A stretch of DNA of 64,000 nt from Proteus alimentorum (GTDB taxonomy: Bacteria > Pseudomonadota > Gammaproteobacteria > Enterobacterales > Enterobacteriaceae), in assembly GCF_002607735.1 (NCBI RefSeq), contig NZ_NBVR01000024.1, positions 1-64,000 of the forward strand, read 5' to 3'. The notes under the pieces are model-generated. The model was not told where the DNA came from and ran no database searches. It saw nothing but the letters and a program-made list of their open reading frames with translations. Below, one piece after another: positions 57,711 through 64,000 of the stretch (its first letter is position 1; every line of letters begins with the position of its first letter). A program made the position numbers and the translations under genes.

Positions 57711-58895
57711 ATGACAGTGCTGGGTACGGCTCTTACAGCAAGTGCAACAAAAGTGATGTTATTAGGTGCCGGTGAATTAGGCAAAGAAGTCGCGATAGAA
57801 TGTCAACGCTTAGGCATTGAAGTGATTGCCGTTGATCGCTATCTCAATGCTCCTGCTATGCATGTTGCTCATCGCCATTATGTTGTAAATATGCTTGATA
57901 GCAATGCATTAAAGCAAGTTATTGAACAAGAGCGGCCTGATTTTATCGTTCCTGAAATTGAGGCTATTGCAACAACGTTACTGGTTGAATTAGAACAAGC
58001 GGGGCAAAAAGTGGTTCCTTGTGCCCGTGCTGTAAAGCTGACAATGGATAGAGAAGGCATTCGTCGTTTAGCCTCGGAAACACTGCATTTACCTACATCG
58101 AACTATCAATTTGTTGATGATGAAGTGAGTTTTAAAAAAGCGGCTCTCGCAATAGGCTTCCCTTGTATTGTAAAACCTGTCATGAGTTCATCCGGAAAAG
58201 GGCAAAGTGTTATTCGTAATGAAAACGATTTAGCTCAAGCTTGGACTTACTCGCAAGAGGGCGGGAGAGCAGGAAAAGGACGCGTAATCGTTGAAAAAAT
58301 GATCCCGTTTGATTTTGAGATCACGTTACTGACTATTCATGCTGTTGATGGTACCCATTTTTGTGCCCCTATTGGTCATCGACAAGAAAAAGGGGATTAC
58401 CGTGAATCATGGCAACCGCAAAAGATGAGTGACATCGCGCTTGCTAAAGCACAGCATATTGCAAGTAAAGTGGTTGAGAACTTAGGGGGCTATGGTTTAT
58501 TTGGTGTTGAGCTGTTTGTTCAAGGTGATGAGGTATTCTTTAATGAAGTCTCACCGCGTCCTCATGATACAGGATTGGTGACACTCATTTCTCAAGACTT
58601 ATCAGAGTTTGCGCTTCATGTTCGTGCTTTTTTAGGCTATCCCATTGGTGGAATTCGCCAATTAGGCCCTTGTGCATCAGCGGTGATTTTACCGGCGCTT
58701 TATAGTACGAATATGGTGTATTCTGGTATTGAAAAAGCGTTGAAGGCGGATCGTCAAATTCGCCTTTTCGCTAAGCCTGAAATTGCGGGCTCTCGTCGTT
58801 TAGGTGTTGTACTTACTCACGCTGATACGATAAAACATGCATTAGATGAAGCAAAAGCAGGCGCAAAAGCAATCGTTGTAAGTGATGCTAAATAA
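57711..58895 (+). CDS. purT: Formate-dependent GAR transformylase PurT
   Basis: 394 aa. An ATP-grasp enzyme that uses formate and ATP to make formylglycinamide ribonucleotide in purine synthesis. [21 protein letters not shown] near 15-35, [25 protein letters not shown] and [20 protein letters not shown] are family motifs. GTGAGGA precedes the ATG. A PurR box lies in the promoter. Confidence 0.96.
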   Translation: MTVLGTALTASATKVMLLGAGELGKEVAIECQRLGIEVIAVDRYLNAPAMHVAHRHYVVNMLDSNALKQVIEQERPDFIVPEIEAIATTLLVELEQAGQKVVPCARAVKLTMDREGIRRLASETLHLPTSNYQFVDDEVSFKKAALAIGFPCIVKPVMSSSGKGQSVIRNENDLAQAWTYSQEGGRAGKGRVIVEKMIPFDFEITLLTIHAVDGTHFCAPIGHRQEKGDYRESWQPQKMSDIALAKAQHIASKVVENLGGYGLFGVELFVQGDEVFFNEVSPRPHDTGLVTLISQDLSEFALHVRAFLGYPIGGIRQLGPCASAVILPALYSTNMVYSGIEKALKADRQIRLFAKPEIAGSRRLGVVLTHADTIKHALDEAKAGAKAIVVSDAK

Positions 58896-58921
58896 TTAGA
58901 AATGTAACTTAAGTTAGCCTA

Positions 58922-58960
58922 TTTTACCGCTAAGTGAATATTATCAACTTAGCGGTAAAA
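58922..58960. terminator. Bidirectional terminator purT / ModA-like gene
   Basis: A 14-bp perfect stem (58922-58935 with 58947-58960) with an 11-nt loop and A/T flanks. It overlaps the 3' end of the convergent ModA-like gene. Confidence 0.85.
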
Positions 58961-59663
58961 ATCCGGCTTTAATAAAATACGCTTTAGCATAAGGCGATAA
59001 TATCTCCTGATATAAACTATAAGCCTGAGAATGAATAAGCGTTGCACAATAGTGTGCGGTAACATTAAATGGCTTTGGGATATCGAATATCTTTAATTCG
59101 GGAAATTGGCTTAATTGTGCTTGGTAGTGCTGGTAACCAATAAATGCGTCCGCTTGGTGTGTAGCAATTAAATAGTGTGCAGCCATTCTACCTTGAGGAA
59201 TGGTAAGTGAATGCTTACCTCCAACTAAGGAGAGTGCTCGCATTTTTAATGCCTGACTTAATTTGGGGTCAATCTGCGCAATATTATCAAACAGTTGCCA
59301 ACTATAATCCCCAGAAGGGTCTGCTTTTGGTGTGGATATCGCTAATTTTAATGCGGTATTTGATAATACACTAAGCCAGTTATCTTCTTTATTTACATCA
59401 CTACGACGAGCGGTAATGCAAAGCTGATTGGCAATAAAAGGAGCATATTGTAGTGCGAAACCTTTATCGATTAATTGCTTTGCATTACTTTCATCAGCAG
59501 AAAGAAACAAATGACAAGTTTCCCCTTCTTCAATACGTTGACGCAAAAGTCCTGCGGGCCCAAATGTAAGTGCCCACTTTTCACCCGTTTTTTGTTGATA
59601 ATGCTCTATAAAAGCAGGTAGCGTTGCTTTTAAGCTACCTGCAGCAAAAAGGGAAAATGTCAT
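58944..59663 (-). CDS. ModA-like substrate-binding protein without signal peptide
   Basis: 239 aa from the ATG at 59663 (AGGATA upstream). The mature-like start TFSLFAAGSLKATLPAFIEHY, GPAGLLRQRIEEGE, LFLSADESNAKQLIDKG and AISTPKADPSGDYSWQLF match molybdate/tungstate-binding ModA relatives. There is no signal peptide: the protein begins at the first beta strand, and the extra 19 in-frame codons upstream do not form one. It would be cytoplasmic as read. It starts just beyond the 3' end of the MolA-like gene (overlap only if the upstream start is used), and no ABC permease or ATPase is adjacent. Confidence 0.75.
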   Translation of the reverse strand: MTFSLFAAGSLKATLPAFIEHYQQKTGEKWALTFGPAGLLRQRIEEGETCHLFLSADESNAKQLIDKGFALQYAPFIANQLCITARRSDVNKEDNWLSVLSNTALKLAISTPKADPSGDYSWQLFDNIAQIDPKLSQALKMRALSLVGGKHSLTIPQGRMAAHYLIATHQADAFIGYQHYQAQLSQFPELKIFDIPKPFNVTAHYCATLIHSQAYSLYQEILSPYAKAYFIKAGFLPLS

Positions 59664-59674
59664 GGTGTTATATC

Positions 59675-60727
59675 CTACTCTTTTCCTTGATATTGAGTAC
59701 GATAGAATTTTTGATACCAATCATTAGCGGCTTTTTGCATATCGATATCGCTAAATTTTTCAGGATAGAGTTTTTTTGCCATCCACAATTCACCTATTGC
59801 CATGGCTTCAGGCATTGGGTATCCCCATGCTTTCGCATATTCAGGCATTAAATAAATTCGGTTATTTTTAACGGCACTAATCACTTGCCAACGTGCATCT
59901 TGTTTGATTTCATCAACAACTTGAGGGTATCTGTCTTGAATAAAAATAACTTCAGGATCCCATGCAATAACTTGTTCTAGCGAGACTTGCTTATAACCTT
60001 TAACGGTTGATGCCGCGACATTAAAGGCGCCTGCATGTTCCATCATTAACCCCGTATATTTTCCTGAACCATACGTTGTTAAGTCTGGGTTGGCCATATA
60101 AGCCCGTACTCGTTGCTCTTTAGGAATATCTTGTAAGCGCTGACTAACTTGTTCACGTTGTTTAAAGGTATCGTTAACTAATGCTTGAGCATTTTCTGAT
60201 TTATTGACGATATCACCGATCAGCAAAATACCTTCTTTTAGCCCTTCGTTATAGGCTTGTTCTTCGTTTTGTAATGTTGGATTAAGCTTTGATTTATCAT
60301 CATTAACTTCTTTGCGTAATGAAATCGCCACAACAGGGATCCCAAGAGCAGAGATCTTATCAATCATCTCTTTAGGCGCGTAATTAGTCACAAAAACGAC
60401 TTGAGGTTGCAGTTTGACTAAGCTTTCAGCATCAAAACTGGTGAGATCGCCAACTTTAGGTGTTTTTTCTAGCGATGGTGCTAATTGTGCATATCCATCA
60501 CCAAGTTGTTGCTTCCAGTTGGACATAACACCAACAACTTTATCGGTTGCATCAAGTTGAACCAGTAAGTTCAGTGTTTGATGTTGTAAAACCACCGTTC
60601 TTTCTACTTTGTCTGGAAGGGTAACCGTACGACCAATTTGATCTACAATTTGTCTATCTGCATAAGAGAAAGAAGAGAGGGAGAGTATGCCAATACCTAA
60701 TAAACAGTGCTGTAATAAAGTTTTCAT
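59675..60727 (-). CDS. FecB/MolA-like periplasmic substrate-binding protein
   Basis: 350 aa from the second ATG (60727), which has AGG at better spacing than the ATG at 60733. A signal peptide (about 1-23, ending SYA) precedes a helical-backbone binding protein fold: VDQIGRTVTLPDKVERTVVL, LQPQVVFVTNYAP, TYGSGKYTGLMMEHAG and IAWDPEVIFIQDRY. The ending MAKKLYPEKFSDIDM is typical of iron-complex and MolA-type binding proteins. The ligand may be an iron chelate or molybdate; the adjacent ModA-like gene favours an oxyanion, which is inference. Confidence 0.8.
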   Translation of the reverse strand: MKTLLQHCLLGIGILSLSSFSYADRQIVDQIGRTVTLPDKVERTVVLQHQTLNLLVQLDATDKVVGVMSNWKQQLGDGYAQLAPSLEKTPKVGDLTSFDAESLVKLQPQVVFVTNYAPKEMIDKISALGIPVVAISLRKEVNDDKSKLNPTLQNEEQAYNEGLKEGILLIGDIVNKSENAQALVNDTFKQREQVSQRLQDIPKEQRVRAYMANPDLTTYGSGKYTGLMMEHAGAFNVAASTVKGYKQVSLEQVIAWDPEVIFIQDRYPQVVDEIKQDARWQVISAVKNNRIYLMPEYAKAWGYPMPEAMAIGELWMAKKLYPEKFSDIDMQKAANDWYQKFYRTQYQGKE

Positions 60728-60861
60728 AGTCATAAACCTAAGTTAATATCGCTGTATAATAAAATATACAGCTAAAAATAGACAGCAAGTATTATTTGGG
60801 CTCAAACTTTAATCATATAAGGTGCTTAATCACTTTTATTGGCTTAATTTTTTACTTGACC

Positions 60862-60889
60862 CTTGAAACTCGCTTAACTATCCCCACTT
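60862..60889 (+). promoter_or_regulatory. Sigma-32 heat-shock promoter of htpG
   Basis: CTTGAAA (60862-60868) and CCCCACTT (60882-60889), separated by 13 bp, match the RpoH consensus (CTTGAA, N13-14, CCCCAT-T). It lies 50 bp before the htpG ATG, which fits known heat-shock control of htpG. Confidence 0.85.
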
Positions 60890-60938
60890 TTTATTCATAT
60901 TGATTTTTTTCGCCAAATTAGGATTAATTGAGGTAAAA

Positions 60939-62822
60939 ATGAGTATGAAAGGTCAGGAAACAAGAGGATTTCAGTCAGAAGTTAAACAACTTCTTCAATT
61001 AATGATCCATTCTCTTTACTCCAATAAAGAAATTTTCCTTCGCGAATTGATTTCGAACGCATCAGATGCGGCTGATAAATTGCGCTTTCGTGCATTATCA
61101 GATGCAGCGCTTTATGAAAATAACGGCGAGTTGCATGTGCGAATTTCCACTGATAAAGAAGCGCGTACTCTGACTATCAGTGATAATGGTATTGGTATGA
61201 CTCGTGATGAAGTCATTGATAATCTCGGTACTATTGCCAAATCAGGTACAAAATCATTCTTAGAATCTATCGGACAAGATCAAGCTAAAGATAGCCAGCT
61301 AATTGGTCAGTTTGGTGTCGGATTCTATTCTGCGTTTATTGTTGCAGATAAAGTGACAGTACGCACTCGAGCTGCTGGTGAAAGCGCAGATAAAGGTGTT
61401 TTCTGGGAGTCTGAAGGCGAAGGTGATTACACTATTGCTGATATTGAAAAAGCGGATCGTGGTACTGAAATTACCCTTCATTTACGTGAAGGTGAAGATG
61501 AGTATTTAGATGATTGGCGTCTGCGTAGCATTATTAGTAAATATTCTGACCATATTTCTCTGCCTGTTGAAATTGAAACGAAAAATGAAGAAGACGGCAC
61601 AGTGACATGGGAAAAAATTAATAAAGCACAAGCACTTTGGACTCGTAATAAAGCTGAAGTAAGTGATGAAGAGTATAAAGAGTTTTATAAACATATCTCT
61701 CATGACTTTGCAGATCCAGTAAGCTGGGTACATAACCGTGTAGAAGGTAAGCAAGAGTACACTAGCTTATTATATGTGCCTTCAAAAGCGCCTTGGGATT
61801 TATGGAACCGCGAACAACGTCATGGTTTAAAACTGTATGTACAGCGCGTCTTTATTATGGATGAAGCTGAGCAGTTTATGCCTAATTACCTACGTTTTAT
61901 CCGCGGGTTAGTGGATTCTAATGATTTACCACTAAACGTTTCTCGTGAGATTTTACAAGATAGCTCTGTTACACGTAATTTACGTAGCGCGTTAACCAAA
62001 CGTGCATTACAGATGTTACAAAAATTGGCAGAGAATAAGCCAGAAGAGTATCAAGCATTCTGGAAAGAGTTTGGTTTAGTCTTAAAAGAAGGCCCAGCAG
62101 AGGACTCATCTAACATTGAAACTATTGCTAAATTACTGCGTTTTGCATCAACACATAACGACAGTGATGCTCAAACAGTTTCACTGGAAGATTACGTTAG
62201 CCGTATGGTCGAAGGCCAAGAAAAAATCTATTACATTACTGCTGATAGCTATGCCGCTGCGAAAAATAGCCCTCATTTAGAGCTGTTCCGCAAAAAAGGT
62301 ATCGAAGTACTACTGTTATCTGATCGTATAGATGAATGGATGATGAATTACCTGACTGAGTTTGATGGCAAATCATTCCAGTCTGTCAGTAAAGCAGATG
62401 AATCTCTTGATAAACTTGCTGATGAAGAGAAGCAGGCTGAGCAAGAAGAAACAGATAAGCAATTAGCACCTTTTGTTGAACGTATTAAAACCCTATTAGG
62501 GGATAAAGTTAAAGAGGTGAAATTAACACATCGCTTAACAGATACGCCTGCAATTGTGACAACCAGTGCGGATGAAATGACAACACAAATGGCCAAATTG
62601 TTTGCAGCAGCAGGACAAGAAGTGCCAGAAGTGAAATACAACTTTGAACTGAATCCTAATCACCCATTAGTGAAGCAAACAGCAGAGCTAACGGATGAAG
62701 CACTCTTTGCGGATTGGGTCAATTTATTACTGGATCAGGCTTTATTTGCTGAAAGAGGCTCTTTAGAGGATCCAAACCAGTTTATTCGCTTAGTGAATCA
62801 ACTTTTAGTTCAAAAAGCGTAA
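60939..62822 (+). CDS. htpG: Molecular chaperone HtpG (Hsp90)
   Basis: 627 aa from ATG 60939, 5 bp after GAGG; ATG 60945 would match the E. coli start ([12 protein letters not shown]) exactly. A GHKL-type ATPase domain is seen in [28 protein letters not shown] and [11 protein letters not shown]. Then come the middle domain ([22 protein letters not shown]) and C-terminal dimerisation domain. Preceded by a sigma-32 promoter and followed by a terminator and adk, as in E. coli. Confidence 0.97.
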   Translation: MSMKGQETRGFQSEVKQLLQLMIHSLYSNKEIFLRELISNASDAADKLRFRALSDAALYENNGELHVRISTDKEARTLTISDNGIGMTRDEVIDNLGTIAKSGTKSFLESIGQDQAKDSQLIGQFGVGFYSAFIVADKVTVRTRAAGESADKGVFWESEGEGDYTIADIEKADRGTEITLHLREGEDEYLDDWRLRSIISKYSDHISLPVEIETKNEEDGTVTWEKINKAQALWTRNKAEVSDEEYKEFYKHISHDFADPVSWVHNRVEGKQEYTSLLYVPSKAPWDLWNREQRHGLKLYVQRVFIMDEAEQFMPNYLRFIRGLVDSNDLPLNVSREILQDSSVTRNLRSALTKRALQMLQKLAENKPEEYQAFWKEFGLVLKEGPAEDSSNIETIAKLLRFASTHNDSDAQTVSLEDYVSRMVEGQEKIYYITADSYAAAKNSPHLELFRKKGIEVLLLSDRIDEWMMNYLTEFDGKSFQSVSKADESLDKLADEEKQAEQEETDKQLAPFVERIKTLLGDKVKEVKLTHRLTDTPAIVTTSADEMTTQMAKLFAAAGQEVPEVKYNFELNPNHPLVKQTAELTDEALFADWVNLLLDQALFAERGSLEDPNQFIRLVNQLLVQKA

Positions 62823-62844
62823 CTGTTTTCGTTTTCAAACATTT

Positions 62845-62883
62845 AAACCACGTTTATCTGAAAAGAGAGCGTGGTTTTTTCTT
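62845..62883 (+). terminator. htpG terminator
   Basis: An 8-bp perfect stem (62845-62852 with 62870-62877) with a 17-nt loop and a long T-rich tail, about 20 bp after the htpG stop. Confidence 0.8.
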
Positions 62884-62977
62884 TTTCGATAAAAAATAAA
62901 ATGCAATCGCTACCGTGATTTCTTGAGCGATGACCTCACAAAATGGTATGGTAATGCGTTTTCGAGTTTAAATATAA

Positions 62978-63649
<672 letters not shown>

Positions 63650-63667
63650 TTCGTCATTGTGATGACT

Positions 63668-63694
63668 AATCCCGGTTGAGCCGGGATTTTTTTT
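63668..63694 (+). terminator. adk terminator
   Basis: An 8-bp GC-rich perfect stem (63668-63675 with 63681-63688), 5-nt loop and a run of T residues, 18 bp after the adk stop. Confidence 0.88.
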
Positions 63695-63820
63695 ATCTTA
63701 AAAATAAGAAGATGAGATAAAAAGCGCAATCCAATAAATTGACAAGCACAATTCATTATTTTCCTTTATTCTTCTACTCTTTGGTTATCCTAATAAAATA
63801 ACTCTAAGGAGTCACATAGT

Positions 63821-64000
63821 ATGAATGATGCTAAGTATGGTGTTCTTTTGGTTAATCTTGGCACACCTGATGCGCCGACAACGGGTGCTGTTCGACGTTA
63901 TTTGGCTCAATTTCTCAGTGATCCTCGTGTTGTTGATGTTTCTCCTTTGATTTGGAAACCAATATTACAAGGGGCGATATTACCGTTTCGCTCACCTAAA
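63821..64000 (+). CDS. hemH: Ferrochelatase HemH, 3' end outside window
   Basis: The first 60 codons are present. The frame begins [19 protein letters not shown], then [20 protein letters not shown], the ferrochelatase N terminus. HemH inserts ferrous iron into protoporphyrin IX. AAGGAG lies 9 bp before the ATG. The htpG-adk-hemH order is that of E. coli. Confidence 0.95.
   Translation, partial: MNDAKYGVLLVNLGTPDAPTTGAVRRYLAQFLSDPRVVDVSPLIWKPILQGAILPFRSPK

Overview
The window is chromosomal DNA of an AT-rich member of the Morganellaceae, most likely a Proteus species. This rests on gene order (yafD; queE/queD beside cysJIH; cysGDNC-ftsB-ispDF-truD-surE-pcm-nlpD-rpoS-mutS; htpG-adk-hemH), on low-GC codon use, and on proteins that read as close relatives of E. 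coli ones. The csc sucrose genes suggest a sucrose-using Proteus rather than typical P. mirabilis, but that is inference. Comparisons with E. coli are from memory, not from a search.

Layout. 1-5.5 kb: the end of a tRNA-Asp gene, yafD, a sulfide:quinone-oxidoreductase-like pair, an amino acid permease, and the queuosine genes queE and queD. 5.8-14.7 kb: assimilatory sulfate reduction in two blocks, cysJIH (sulfite and PAPS reductase) and cysG-cysDNC (siroheme for CysI, sulfate activation). 15-22 kb: ftsB, ispD, ispF, truD, surE, pcm, nlpD and rpoS. nlpD ends in a strong terminator. rpoS lies almost 700 bp further on, and its leader carries a decayed second copy of the nlpD 3' end. That copy contains the stretch that in E. 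coli pairs with activating small RNAs. 22-31 kb: the variable rpoS-mutS interval (two unknown membrane/envelope genes), mutS, then an accessory strip with a broken integrase, an intact P-loop ATPase, a Fic fragment, two lipoproteins and a pbpC remnant.

31-39 kb: DyP peroxidase, YebB, a VanW-family protein, two head-to-head genes that have both lost their 5' ends at one junction, a DASS anion transporter, a LysR regulator and a pirin. 39.8-46.8 kb: a carbamoyl-transfer catabolic cluster (fdrA, ylbE, ylbF, carbamate kinase, MFS transporter) facing an AllS-like regulator. It looks like oxamate/oxalurate metabolism without the rest of the allantoin pathway. 47-51 kb: a CPBP protease and a three-gene phospholipid operon (CDP-alcohol transferase, acyltransferase, CdsA-like). 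51.6-56.4 kb: an orphan FixJ-like regulator with a degenerate receiver, then cscR, cscA and cscK with twin operator-like palindromes but no sucrose permease. 56.6-64 kb: rarD, purT with a PurR box, two orphan substrate-binding proteins of molybdate-related type, htpG with a sigma-32 promoter, adk, and the start of hemH.

The most notable observation is the rpoS leader: a piece of former nlpD coding sequence apparently kept as regulatory RNA after the real nlpD gene was separated from rpoS. I saw no CRISPR array, no complete insertion sequence and no complete prophage.
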